Source: an uncultured Bacteroidales bacterium (lineage in GTDB: Bacteria > Bacteroidota > Bacteroidia > Bacteroidales > Bacteroidaceae). From it: a stretch of 51,919 nt of DNA. The stretch's first letter is position 1. Every line of letters starts with the position of its first letter. The stretch spans positions 1-51,919 of the forward strand of contig CACWFV010000015.1 of assembly GCA_902760315.1 (NCBI GenBank), given 5' to 3'. Made by a program: the position numbers and the translations under genes. The notes beneath the pieces were generated by a model. It searched no databases, was not told the DNA's origin, and was given only the letters and a program-made list of their open reading frames with translations. Shown here piece after piece: positions 27,671 to 36,911 of the stretch.

Positions 27671-27842
27671 AATGAAGAGTGAAGAATGAAGAGTGAAGAA
27701 TTTGCTGCCGCACAGACGGGGCATAAAAACGATATAACTATGAATAATAATAAGAATATAAACAGAAAGGAAAGAAGCATGAACGTGATGATGAAGTTGC
27801 TCGGCGCAGCATTCTTCATTCTTCACTCTTCATTCTTCATTT
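27671..27842 (+). repeat. Inverted pair of GAAGARTGAAGA repeats around the SusD start (potential long hairpin)
   Basis: Arm 1 (27671-27702) consists of tandem GAAGAGTGAAGAATG units directly after the susC stop. Arm 2 (27811-27842) is nearly its reverse complement and encodes part of the SusD signal peptide (FFILHSSFFIS). By hand about 28 of 31 positions pair as Watson-Crick, two more as G-U. The loop of about 108 nt contains the susD start codon at 27779. Confidence 0.7.
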
Positions 27843-29455
27843 CCTGCAGCAAGGATTTTCTGGACAAGACACCGGAAGGAGAATATATTGAGGACAACTT
27901 CTACGATTCTGACGACGCCCTCTATGCCTCTACGGCACCGCTCTACAACCGTGCATGGTTCGACTACAATACACGTGGTATGCTATTGCTTGGTAGTTTG
28001 CGTGCCAACGATGCCTACTCGCCTTACAATTGGCCAGAGTATGGCATGTTTACCGTCACGGCCCTGAACGAATACCTGAGCGACATCTGGGCTGGCTTCT
28101 TCTCAGTGGTCACGATGGCCAATGCTACGATAACGAATATTGAAAGCAAGTCGACAGCTAATGTAACCGAGGAAGCCAAGCGGACGGCCATTGGCGAGGC
28201 TCGTCTGATGCGTGGTGTGGCACTGTTCTATGCCATGCACGTCTGGGGGCCGCTGGTGCTGTTCGAGAGCAATCAGGAGGTGGTGGACAATCCCGTCCGT
28301 CCGAGAAACCCTGAGGAGGACGTGTTCAAGTTCGTTATTAACGACCTGACCTATGCTGCCGAGAACCTGCCTGAGAGTCCCTACGCTTCCGGCCGTGCCA
28401 CTTGCTGGAGTGCCAAGGCTATGCTGGCTAAGGTCTATCTGGCCCGCTCGGGCTGGGACAAGTCGCAGCGCGACGAATCTGACTTGGCACAGGCCAAGAA
28501 GTATGCCCTCGACGTAATAGAGAACAGTGGTGCACGGCTGCTCGACAACTATCACAATCTGTTCAAGTATCGCTACAACAACAATGAGGAATCGCTGTTG
28601 GCCTGCCAGTGGTACAAATCGACCACACTGCAGTGGTACGTCTGTAATGCCACCATCTCCGACCTCTGTGCCGATAGCAAGATGCTGGGTGGCGTGATGT
28701 GCTGGAGCGCCCTGAATGCTTCGCCCGATATGCTGATGCAGTATCGCTACAAAGGCAGCAACGGTGCCTATAAGTGGGAGACTATACGCCGTGACGCTTC
28801 ATTCTGCACACCTGGCGTACACTACGACTACATCTGTATGGCCGACGGCGGCTATACCTATGAAGGATCGGCAGCACCCATAAAAAAAGGTGTGGTGGGC
28901 GGACCTGATGACGATAACGACGGCTATGTGGCCATGATGTGCTCGCCGCTGAACACCTATATTATCCGTTTGGCAGATGTATATCTGATCTATGCCGAGG
29001 CTTGTCTGGGTAATAGTACTTCTCTTTCCGGTGAGGGGCTGCAGTATTTCAATGCTGTGCGCCGTCGTGCAGGCATCGACGAGGCCGCATCCATCACCTT
29101 CGAGGATATCATCCGTGAGCGCCGCGTGGAGTTCGGCATGGAGTTCTTGAATTGGTACAGTATGCTGGAATGGTATAAGTGGAAGCCCAACTTCATGCTC
29201 AACTACCTGAACAACCAGTATCGCGGCTGCACCTACAATGAGGTAAGGGTGGGGGCAGACAACGAACTATCGTTCTACCATAATCCCGACAACGACTGGG
29301 AAGAAGTCGTATCGACAGAGTTCGGCGACCTAGTGGCACCCGACGTGACACCGGTCATTACCAACGACAATATCTTCCTGCCTTATCCTGAGGCCGACGT
29401 CATTCAGAACCCGTATCTGAAGCGTGAACCGGAGCATTATAACTTTAACGAATAA
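27779..29455 (+). CDS. SusD-like surface glycan-binding lipoprotein
   Basis: A 558-residue outer-surface lipoprotein that caps the SusC barrel and captures oligosaccharides. The lipobox is FFISC with Cys23 as the lipidated residue, followed by SKDFLDKTPEGEYIEDNFY, the typical SusD start. The RagB/SusD helical TPR region (EAKRTAIGEARLMRGVALFYAMHVWGP) and the C-terminal LIYAEACLGN ... YFNAVRRRAGI and IIRERRVEFGMEF segments are present. The start at 27779 has AAAGGAAAG just upstream; an upstream in-frame ATG at 27740 would put a charged extension before the signal peptide. The hydrophobic core of the signal peptide is written in a simple repeat. SGBP follows by 16 bp. Confidence 0.95.
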   Translation: MNVMMKLLGAAFFILHSSFFISCSKDFLDKTPEGEYIEDNFYDSDDALYASTAPLYNRAWFDYNTRGMLLLGSLRANDAYSPYNWPEYGMFTVTALNEYLSDIWAGFFSVVTMANATITNIESKSTANVTEEAKRTAIGEARLMRGVALFYAMHVWGPLVLFESNQEVVDNPVRPRNPEEDVFKFVINDLTYAAENLPESPYASGRATCWSAKAMLAKVYLARSGWDKSQRDESDLAQAKKYALDVIENSGARLLDNYHNLFKYRYNNNEESLLACQWYKSTTLQWYVCNATISDLCADSKMLGGVMCWSALNASPDMLMQYRYKGSNGAYKWETIRRDASFCTPGVHYDYICMADGGYTYEGSAAPIKKGVVGGPDDDNDGYVAMMCSPLNTYIIRLADVYLIYAEACLGNSTSLSGEGLQYFNAVRRRAGIDEAASITFEDIIRERRVEFGMEFLNWYSMLEWYKWKPNFMLNYLNNQYRGCTYNEVRVGADNELSFYHNPDNDWEEVVSTEFGDLVAPDVTPVITNDNIFLPYPEADVIQNPYLKREPEHYNFNE

Positions 29456-29471
29456 AAAACGTATCAGCACT

Positions 29472-30947
29472 ATGAATATTTCGAAATATATCCTGACAAG
29501 CATCGTGTCGCTGCTAGCCATCAGCAGCAGTATGACGCTGACATCATGCAAAGACGACGATGGGGGCGGGCAGCCCGTCATTGAGCGCGTCCGACTGACT
29601 GACCCTGAGAAGGCAGACTCTGCCTTCACCGTGGCAGGTTTGGGACAGATGATCCTCATCGAGGGACGCAACCTGGGAGGTGCCCAGCACATCTACATCA
29701 ATAACCAGGAATGCTCTTTCAATTGCAACTACAATACTGACACGCATATCATCATGACCATTCCGTCAGACCTTATCGTCTATGGAGCAGACAACTCGCT
29801 GCCAATGGAAATCCGTGTGGAGACCACGCATGGAACGGCCGTCTACGCCTTCCATGTCATCGCTGGTACGCCGTCCATTGACTACTATAAGGCCGACATG
29901 CCGCTGAACAGTGAGGGCATTCCTGAGATGCAGCCTGGACAAGTCGTGGAACTGCACGGCTCGCTGTTGCACGAGATTGAATCGGTCTATGTCGCAGGGC
30001 TTGATACTGTGAAGATTGCTGACTGTCCTTCATGGGAGGTCAACGACAGTTGCACCGTGGCCTACGTGACGATGCCTGCAACGATTCCAGCACAGGGCAT
30101 CCTCGTCATGAAATGCTTTGCAGGTACGGCCTACTGCGGCTTCTCGAAGTCGCCCATGGCTCCGGAGCTCATCAGTGTATTCCCCGACATGCCGATTCCC
30201 GGACAGACCGTCACCCTTACAGGTAAATACCTGACTGACCTGATGGCTATCAACATCGGCGGCGAGATTGACATCGACCTCGATGGTGTCACCGTCAGCG
30301 ATGCACAGGACAAAGTAACCTTCAAGATGCCCAGCCAGTTGCCCACGACTGCTGCCACGGGCACTATCAAACTGAGAACTCTGGGTGGCGTGACCGAACT
30401 GCCGTTCTACCGCTACGACTGGATATTGGAAGACTTCGACGGCAACGGCACCAGCCAGAACTGGAACTGGGGTACAGATGTGCGCGGTGCCTGGTGGGAC
30501 GCTGCTTCGTTCACCGTAGAACCTGCATCTGGCGGGTGGATTGGCTTCGAAGCCTATGCCGGATGGTGGGATCACAACATACAGTTCAATGGCAAGCAGG
30601 CTCCTGCGGGCATTGATGCCAACACACCGCTGACCGACCTCGAACTGCGCTATGAGGTCTATCTGCCTCAGATGCCGGATGCTACGTGCTACACCCAGAT
30701 TACCTTCATGGGCGGTACCGTTGACCGAACCGACATTGCCGACCAATACACGGGCAAGACGCTTGTCGGCGAATGGATGAGTGTGGCTATCCCGTTGACC
30801 AAGTTCGGCGAGGGTACCTATGGCGACCTTGTGGGTGCTGCTCCCGGCGACGACGGCAACTTCAAGATATACCACGACTTCGAGAGCAGAGAGGGCATCT
30901 GGTTTGCCGTTGCGTATGATAACTTCCGTATTTACAAAATCAAGTAA
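29472..30947 (+). CDS. Surface glycan-binding protein with IPT/TIG domains (SGBP-B type)
   Basis: A 491-residue lipoprotein (lipobox MTLTSC, Cys26) displayed on the cell surface. It contains about three IPT/TIG immunoglobulin-like domains (GLGQMILIEGRNLGGAQHIY; QPGQVVELHGSLLHEIESVY; IPGQTVTLTGKYLTDLMAI). A C-terminal glycan-binding domain of about 180 residues is rich in Trp (NWNWGTDVRGAWWDAA, GWIGFEAYAGWWDHNIQF). This order matches the SGBP-B proteins of xyloglucan and mixed-linkage glucan PULs. The start at 29472 gives the lipoprotein signal; the in-frame upstream start overlaps susD. It binds polysaccharide at the surface to feed the neighbouring GH5 and SusCD. Confidence 0.87.
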   Translation: MNISKYILTSIVSLLAISSSMTLTSCKDDDGGGQPVIERVRLTDPEKADSAFTVAGLGQMILIEGRNLGGAQHIYINNQECSFNCNYNTDTHIIMTIPSDLIVYGADNSLPMEIRVETTHGTAVYAFHVIAGTPSIDYYKADMPLNSEGIPEMQPGQVVELHGSLLHEIESVYVAGLDTVKIADCPSWEVNDSCTVAYVTMPATIPAQGILVMKCFAGTAYCGFSKSPMAPELISVFPDMPIPGQTVTLTGKYLTDLMAINIGGEIDIDLDGVTVSDAQDKVTFKMPSQLPTTAATGTIKLRTLGGVTELPFYRYDWILEDFDGNGTSQNWNWGTDVRGAWWDAASFTVEPASGGWIGFEAYAGWWDHNIQFNGKQAPAGIDANTPLTDLELRYEVYLPQMPDATCYTQITFMGGTVDRTDIADQYTGKTLVGEWMSVAIPLTKFGEGTYGDLVGAAPGDDGNFKIYHDFESREGIWFAVAYDNFRIYKIK

Positions 30948-30952
30948 CCAAT

Positions 30953-32380
30953 ATGAAGACATTAAAATATATGCTATTAGCAGTCGGTGCCGTCCTGGCA
31001 CTGGCTGCCTGCAGCGACGACGACAGCGTAAATGTGAGCAACCCGAAGGTACAGTTCTGTGCCGTCAACGACACGACTACTACCGTCAGCCAGCTGACAT
31101 TTACTAAGTGGAGCAGTTTCCAGATGGTGGATATCCAAAGTAACATCGATTGGCAAGTAAGTTGCGATGCCGACTGGGTGACACTCTCAAACCACTCAGG
31201 CCTTGGTATGACAGACAAGACCCTTCACCTGAAAGTGACAGTGACAGAGAACGCAACAGAGCAGAACCGTACGGCCAACATCACCCTGACGGGCAACGGA
31301 CAGACAGCACGACTCGCCGTCGTGCAGAATGCCACCTACGTGGATCCCCTCGGATGGATATCGGCTGAGGATGCTGGTAATGCAATGAAAATCGGCCTGA
31401 ACCTCTACAATACGATGGAGGCTTATGGCACATGGTTTGACTGGACGGACGACCCCATCGAAACCTTTCAGACCTGCTGGGGCAACCCGCTCGTCACTGC
31501 CGACTGGTTCAATGCCGTGAAGGCCAACGGCTTCAACGCCGTGCGCATTCCCGTGACATGGTTCCCCCATACCGACGAGAACTTTCAGGTGACTGAAAAA
31601 TGGATGAATCGCGTCGAGGAGGTGGTGAAATATGGACTGGATGCCGGACTCTACGTCATCCTCAACGTACACCATGACACCGGTGGCGAGTGGCTGGCTG
31701 CAGACCTGAGCAACATCGACGAGATTTCAGAGAAGTACGTCAATCTGTGGACGCAGATTGCCACCCGCTTTGAGAAGTACGACGACCACCTGATGTTTGA
31801 GAGTTACAACGAGATTCTTGACGAGAACAAGCAATGGGTAAATGCCGAAGGTGATGCCTTCATCGCTGTCAACCAACTGGCACAGACCTTCGTCAACACC
31901 ATTCGCAGCCTTGGCGAGAACAACCAGCACCGCAACCTCATCGTCAATACCTACGCTGCCAATGGTTCGCACGACATGCTCGACCCCTTCGTCATTCCTA
32001 CCGACCAGATTCCCGAACACCTCATGGTGCAGGTACACAACTATGATCCTGCTGACTTCTGTAGGATGACAAAGGAACTGAATGACGGTGAGGAACTGCC
32101 CGTTTGGACGGAGGACTACCAGAACGAACTGGCCGCAGAGTTGGACATCTTGATAGACTATTACAATACCAACCACGTGCCCATCATCATCGGTGAGTTT
32201 GCCGCCAACGACAAGATTGCCGAGGAGGAGCGTGCCAAGTATGCGGAGTTCATGGTGACTTACTGCCGCTCAAATGCCAACATCTCCCTGTTCTACTGGA
32301 ACGAGATAATCAGCCGCACTACCTTCCAGCCTACTTATCCCACATTGATGAATGCCCTGCTGAAGGCAAAAGAGTATTGA
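30953..32380 (+). CDS. Surface GH5 endo-glucanase lipoprotein with BACON domain (GH5_4-like)
   Basis: A 475-residue lipoprotein (lipobox ALAAC, Cys20). Residues about 45-130 form a BACON domain (IDWQVSCDADWVTLSNHSG ... ANITLTGNGQTARLAVVQ). The GH5 barrel begins at AMKIGLNLYNTMEA, with acid/base Glu287 (ESYNEILD) and nucleophile Glu415 (IIIGEFAAN). This BACON-GH5 layout is that of the surface endo-xyloglucanase in the Bacteroides ovatus xyloglucan locus. It would make the first backbone cuts at the cell surface. It starts 5 bp after the SGBP gene and 2 bp before the GH43 gene. Other GH5_4 members act on beta-glucan or lichenan, so the substrate remains inferred. Confidence 0.88.
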   Translation: MKTLKYMLLAVGAVLALAACSDDDSVNVSNPKVQFCAVNDTTTTVSQLTFTKWSSFQMVDIQSNIDWQVSCDADWVTLSNHSGLGMTDKTLHLKVTVTENATEQNRTANITLTGNGQTARLAVVQNATYVDPLGWISAEDAGNAMKIGLNLYNTMEAYGTWFDWTDDPIETFQTCWGNPLVTADWFNAVKANGFNAVRIPVTWFPHTDENFQVTEKWMNRVEEVVKYGLDAGLYVILNVHHDTGGEWLAADLSNIDEISEKYVNLWTQIATRFEKYDDHLMFESYNEILDENKQWVNAEGDAFIAVNQLAQTFVNTIRSLGENNQHRNLIVNTYAANGSHDMLDPFVIPTDQIPEHLMVQVHNYDPADFCRMTKELNDGEELPVWTEDYQNELAAELDILIDYYNTNHVPIIIGEFAANDKIAEEERAKYAEFMVTYCRSNANISLFYWNEIISRTTFQPTYPTLMNALLKAKEY

Positions 32381-32382
32381 TT

Positions 32383-33957
32383 ATGAAGAAACTGATTCTG
32401 TTATCCTTTGCATTGGCACTCTCTTGGGGGAGTGCTAATGCTGCAGACCATTATCGCAACCCCGTCATTCCGGGCTTTTATCCCGACCCGAGCATCTGTC
32501 GTGTCGATAGCGACTACTATCTGGTGAACAGTACTTTCGACTACTTCCCCGGCGTTCCTCTGTGGCACAGCCGCGACCTCGTAAACTGGGAACAGATAGG
32601 CCACTGCCTGACACGCAAGAGTCAAGTGAACCTGAGCGGAGCCCTCTCGTGGGGAGGCATCTATGCCCCCACCATCCGCTACAACGACGGCACGTTCTAC
32701 ATGATTACCACCAACACCACCGGCGGCGGCAATTTCCTCGTCTATACGGACAATCCCCGAGGCGAGTGGTCTGACCCCATATGGCTGGAACAGGGTGGCA
32801 TCGACCCGTCGCTCTACTTCGAGGACGGCCACTGCTACATGGTGAGCAATCCCGACGATGGAATCTGGCTCTGTGAAATCGAACCCAAGACGGGCAAGAC
32901 GCTGAAGCCCTCGCGCCGCATTTGGAACGGTACGGGCGGGCGTTACCCAGAAGGACCACACCTCTACAAGAAGGATGGGTACTACTACCTGCTCATCTCC
33001 GAGGGTGGTACGGGCTACGACCACATGCTCACGATGGCTCGCTCACGCAGCATCGACGGTCCCTATACGGCCAATCCTGCCAACCCCATCATGACGCATA
33101 GCGGACAACTGAAGCAGACCAGTTCCATTCAGGGCACAGGTCATGCCGACCTCGTGGATGCTCCCGACGGCTCCTGGTGGCTGGTATGTCTGGCTTTCCG
33201 TCCGCAGATTGGTGAACATCACCTTACCGGTCGCGAGACCTATCTGGCACCTGTCAGTTGGGAGACGAACGCCTGGCCTGTGGTGAACGGCAACGGAGGC
33301 ATTGACCTTGAGATGACTGCTGACCTGCCTGTCAAAGTCAACAAACAAAGAGACTTCACCACCAACATCCGCTTCAGCAGCAAGCAACCGCTCGGCTACG
33401 AATGGGTCTATCTGCGTAATCCGCTCATGGAGAACTACCAACTGACCTCCAACGCCCTGCGACTGACTGGTACCTCGGCAACACTGAACAGCAAAGACCT
33501 GCCTACGTTCATTGGTCGTCGTCAGCAACACATCGATTTTGAGGCGACAACCCAGTTGAGACTCACAGAGGGTAAATCGGGTGACATGGCAGGACTGACC
33601 GTCTTCATGGATCTCTTTGCCCACTATGATATCTCCCTGCGCCGGGAGGATCATGGCGGTAACACACTCGTCGTGGAGTATTGGCTGAACAGCATCCACC
33701 ACGTGGCGAAGGAGATTCCTGTGAAGAGCAGTAAGCCCTACCTGCGTGTCACCGGCAGTCGCGAGCACTATCGCTTTGCCTATTCCGAGGACGGCAAGAC
33801 CTTCACTGAGGTGGGCGTGGCCGACACCCGCTACCTGAGCAGCGAGACCGCTGGCGGCTTCACGGGCATCATCCTCGCCCTCTTCTGCCAGTCGGCTTCT
33901 GACACCTCCAAGCCTCAGGCGGATTTCTATTCCTTTAACTATCAACCTGTACAATAA
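32383..33957 (+). CDS. Secreted GH43 alpha-L-arabinofuranosidase-type enzyme (GH43_12-like)
   Basis: A 524-residue exported enzyme (signal peptide MKKLILLSFALALSWGSANA). The five-bladed propeller has base Asp35 in FYPDPSICRV, Asp141 in GGIDPSLYFED and acid Glu190 in GRYPEGPHLYKKDGYYYLL. A C-terminal beta-sandwich (about 310-520) is typical of the larger GH43 enzymes. The sequence style (YFPGVPLWHSRDLVNWEQIGHCLTR) fits the arabinofuranosidases found in xyloglucan and arabinoxylan PULs. The ATG at 32383 lies 2 bp after the GH5 stop; a TTG start 6 bp earlier is less likely. It would act on imported or surface oligosaccharides to remove arabinose. Confidence 0.85.
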   Translation: MKKLILLSFALALSWGSANAADHYRNPVIPGFYPDPSICRVDSDYYLVNSTFDYFPGVPLWHSRDLVNWEQIGHCLTRKSQVNLSGALSWGGIYAPTIRYNDGTFYMITTNTTGGGNFLVYTDNPRGEWSDPIWLEQGGIDPSLYFEDGHCYMVSNPDDGIWLCEIEPKTGKTLKPSRRIWNGTGGRYPEGPHLYKKDGYYYLLISEGGTGYDHMLTMARSRSIDGPYTANPANPIMTHSGQLKQTSSIQGTGHADLVDAPDGSWWLVCLAFRPQIGEHHLTGRETYLAPVSWETNAWPVVNGNGGIDLEMTADLPVKVNKQRDFTTNIRFSSKQPLGYEWVYLRNPLMENYQLTSNALRLTGTSATLNSKDLPTFIGRRQQHIDFEATTQLRLTEGKSGDMAGLTVFMDLFAHYDISLRREDHGGNTLVVEYWLNSIHHVAKEIPVKSSKPYLRVTGSREHYRFAYSEDGKTFTEVGVADTRYLSSETAGGFTGIILALFCQSASDTSKPQADFYSFNYQPVQ

Positions 33958-33962
33958 TATAT

Positions 33963-36536
33963 ATGAGAAAGAGTTTTCTTTTATTGGTGTTGACAACAGT
34001 CATTTTCTGCCATGCCAAGGATGTCACCGTGAAGTCGCCGAACGGGGCACTGGTGGTGACGGTGAGTAACAACGGTGGACAGGTGACGTATGGTGTCACG
34101 ATGGATGGACAGACTGTGCTCCGTGAGTCGGCATTGGGACTGCGGACAAGCATCGGTGACCTGACGCAGGGACTGACGCTGACGGACACGAAGGAGAACC
34201 GTGTGGAGGCGCACTACGACATGCAGAAGACGAAGGCCGGGCACAGCGACTACGTGGCCAACGAACTGACGGCGACGCTGAAGAATGACGAGAAGAGGGT
34301 GCTGCAGGTGACGTTCCGCGTGTCGAATGACGACGTGGCTTTCCGCTACAGCATCGCGGTAGAGCATCCAGAGCGTGAGGCTGACCTGCAACGCACACTG
34401 ATACTCGGTGAGGCAAGCAGTTTCAACTTCCCTGACAATACCACGACCTACCTCTGTCCGATGGCAGCACCAGGCATCCTCTGGGCGCATGCTCGTCCCA
34501 GTTATGAGGAGGTCTACACACCCGATGCACCCATGGCGGTGAAGTCGCAGTTCGACCATGGCTACTCATTCCCCTGCATGTTCCGTCAGGGCGACAGATG
34601 GATACTCGTCAGCGAGACGGGTACGACGGGAGCCTACTGCGGCACGCACCTCTCCGACTATGAGGCTGGCAAGGGCTACACCATCGCCTTCCCTGACGAA
34701 CAGGAGAACGGTGGTTTCGGCTCTGCCGTCGTCGGCTGTCAGTTGCCTTTCACCACGCCGTGGCGCACCATCACCGTCGGTCCGCTGAAGACACTCGTGG
34801 AATCGACTACGGCCTACGACCTCGTGGAGCCGCGCTTCGAGGCGAGTACCGACTATAAACCTGGCCGCTATACGTGGAGTTGGCTGGTATGGCAGGACGA
34901 GTCGGTCAACTGGGACGACCAGGTGCAGTTCATCGACCTCGCCGCTGCGCTGGGCTTTGAATACTGCCTCGTAGATAACTGGTGGGACACGCAGATAGGC
35001 CGCGACCGTATGCCCGACCTCGTGCGCTACGCCAACCAGAAGGGTGTTGACCTGCTGTTGTGGTATAGCAGCAATGGCTTCTGGAATGATGCACCGCAGA
35101 CACCGCGTAACTGCATGAACACCGCTATTGCCCGTGAACGGGAGATGAAGTGGCTGAAGTCTATCGGTGTGAAAGGTATCAAGGTCGATTTCTTTGGTGG
35201 CGACAAGCAGGAGACGATGCAACTCTATGAGGACATCCTCAGCGATGCCAACCGCTACGGGCTGCAGGTCATCTTCCATGGCTGCACCCTGCCGCGTGGC
35301 TGGGAGCGTATGTACCCCAACTATGTGTCGAGCGAGGCAGTGATGGCCAGCGAGAACGTCTATTTCACCGAACCTGATGCCGAGCGTGAGGCCTTCGACC
35401 TCTGCATGCATCCCTTCTGCCGAAATGCCGTGGCCACGATGGACTGGGGCGGTGTCATCCTGAACCGTCACCTGAGCCGTGACAACAAGAGCCGTCATAC
35501 GCGCAAGACCACCGACATCTTCGAACTGGCATCGGGTATCACCAACCAGAGTTATATACAATGTGCCGCCCTCTGTCCGAACAACCTCACGGAGGTGCCG
35601 CAGTTTGAACTCGACTTCCTGCGCTCCCTGCCCTCCACGTGGGACGAAACCCGATTCATCGACGGCTTCCCCGGAAAGTATGTGGTGCTAGCCCGTCGCC
35701 ACGGTGACCAGTGGTACGTCGGCGGTCTGAATGCCCTAAAGGAACCGTTGAAGTTGACGCTCAACCTACCCATGATGGCAGGCAAGACGCTGGACTACCT
35801 TGTGGATGATAAGCAGGGACAGCCCACCAAGACCACACTGAAGGTGGATAAGCAGGGGCGCGCCAAGATCACCATCCAGCCCAACGGCGGCATTGTTCTG
35901 ACGGAGCAGGGCAAACGGATGAAGACGGTATCCATTCTTGGTGACTCGTACTCCACGTATGAAGGCTGGCTGACGCCCGACACCAATGCCATCTGGTACT
36001 ACAAACAGCACGATGCCAGTCAGACCGACGTGAGCAACGTCCGTCAGACGTGGTGGCATCAGGTCATCGAGCACAAGGGTTGGAAACTGCTGAAGAACAA
36101 CTCCTTTAGCGGCACCACCATCTGTCATACTGGCTATAACGGCGACGACTACTCTAACCGTTCGTTCGTGACCCGCATGGACAATCTGGGCAACCCCGAT
36201 GTCATCTTCATCTTCGGTGCCACCAACGACAACTGGGCAGGTTCTCCGATAGGCGAATACAAGTATGGCGACGACATCCAGCCTGCCGACCTCTGGCAGT
36301 TCCGTCCCGCCCTGGCGCGTATGCTGCAGTGGATGAAGGAGCACTATGCCAGTTCCGACATCTACTTCATCCTCAACGACATCCTCAAGGATGACATCAA
36401 TACTTCCGTCAGAACCCTCTGCAACCGCTATGGCATCAAACTCATCGAACTGAAAGACATCGACAAAATTTCTGGTCATCCGTCCGTTAAAGGCATGCAG
36501 CAGATAGCCGATCAGGTTGTTAGCAGCATGGAATAG
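33963..36536 (+). CDS. GH97 alpha-galactosidase-type enzyme fused to an SGNH hydrolase
   Basis: An 857-residue secreted fusion. After the signal peptide (to about FCHA) come the GH97 N-terminal beta domain (VKSPNGALVVTVSNNGGQ), the catalytic barrel (about 290-570) and a small C-domain. Asp409 in GIKVDFFGGD is at the nucleophile position of retaining GH97 alpha-galactosidases; Glu458 in SSEAVM is the likely acid/base. From about residue 653 a second enzyme begins: SGNH hydrolase with GDSYST (Ser662), Gly in NSFSG, GATND (Asn) and GHPSVKG (His839). The Asp normally three residues before that His is Ile here. Together they suggest removal of alpha-galactose and acyl (acetyl) groups from one oligosaccharide. 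It is the last gene of the operon, before a strong hairpin. Confidence 0.85.
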   Translation: MRKSFLLLVLTTVIFCHAKDVTVKSPNGALVVTVSNNGGQVTYGVTMDGQTVLRESALGLRTSIGDLTQGLTLTDTKENRVEAHYDMQKTKAGHSDYVANELTATLKNDEKRVLQVTFRVSNDDVAFRYSIAVEHPEREADLQRTLILGEASSFNFPDNTTTYLCPMAAPGILWAHARPSYEEVYTPDAPMAVKSQFDHGYSFPCMFRQGDRWILVSETGTTGAYCGTHLSDYEAGKGYTIAFPDEQENGGFGSAVVGCQLPFTTPWRTITVGPLKTLVESTTAYDLVEPRFEASTDYKPGRYTWSWLVWQDESVNWDDQVQFIDLAAALGFEYCLVDNWWDTQIGRDRMPDLVRYANQKGVDLLLWYSSNGFWNDAPQTPRNCMNTAIAREREMKWLKSIGVKGIKVDFFGGDKQETMQLYEDILSDANRYGLQVIFHGCTLPRGWERMYPNYVSSEAVMASENVYFTEPDAEREAFDLCMHPFCRNAVATMDWGGVILNRHLSRDNKSRHTRKTTDIFELASGITNQSYIQCAALCPNNLTEVPQFELDFLRSLPSTWDETRFIDGFPGKYVVLARRHGDQWYVGGLNALKEPLKLTLNLPMMAGKTLDYLVDDKQGQPTKTTLKVDKQGRAKITIQPNGGIVLTEQGKRMKTVSILGDSYSTYEGWLTPDTNAIWYYKQHDASQTDVSNVRQTWWHQVIEHKGWKLLKNNSFSGTTICHTGYNGDDYSNRSFVTRMDNLGNPDVIFIFGATNDNWAGSPIGEYKYGDDIQPADLWQFRPALARMLQWMKEHYASSDIYFILNDILKDDINTSVRTLCNRYGIKLIELKDIDKISGHPSVKGMQQIADQVVSSME

Positions 36537-36559
36537 CTGTGAAGGTAATACCATAATCG

Positions 36560-36599
36560 GGTGCCATCATTTGACTGGATAAGTTCAAATGGTGGCACC
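36560..36599 (+). terminator. Strong hairpin closing the SusCD operon
   Basis: 15-bp arms at 36560-36574 and 36585-36599 (GGTGCCATCATTTGA and its partner, one G-U pair) with a 10-nt loop. There is no clear U-run, but its position 24 bp after the last PUL gene suggests a transcription end or 3' stabiliser. Confidence 0.6.
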
Positions 36600-36911
36600 A
36601 CCTGTATTTAATGAGACCAATAAAGCGCTTAACAAGGTATATAGGGAATGACACTGATAATCTATCAAAAATAGGAAATGTACTCATTAAATCAATTCTA
36701 TTAGAGTCGTCTTTATTAACTTGTTGAAATATGCACTTGCTTGTTGGATCCGCACTTCGTTATAGAAAGTTAAAAACGTTAAATCTACAACTTTTTCAAT
36801 CTATAGAGAATCTGCGTCAACACTTTTCTACCGTTTAATATGTAAGTATCTGATATAAAACAACTTACAAATACTTCAACAGAAAATGTCGGGAAGTGGT
36901 ACGGATGTGGC
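36600..36911. other. AT-rich intergenic stretch with no recognisable feature
   Basis: About 310 bp between the convergent PUL operon and mtgA. No coding frame, RNA gene or repeat could be supported. Confidence 0.6.

Noticed and set aside
34566-35561. Open frame of 331 codons on the minus strand opposite GH97 (similar ones at 30030-31001, 33043-33996 and 15658-16566)
   Set aside because: Each mirrors the third-position bias of a well-supported gene on the other strand and has no recognisable protein features.
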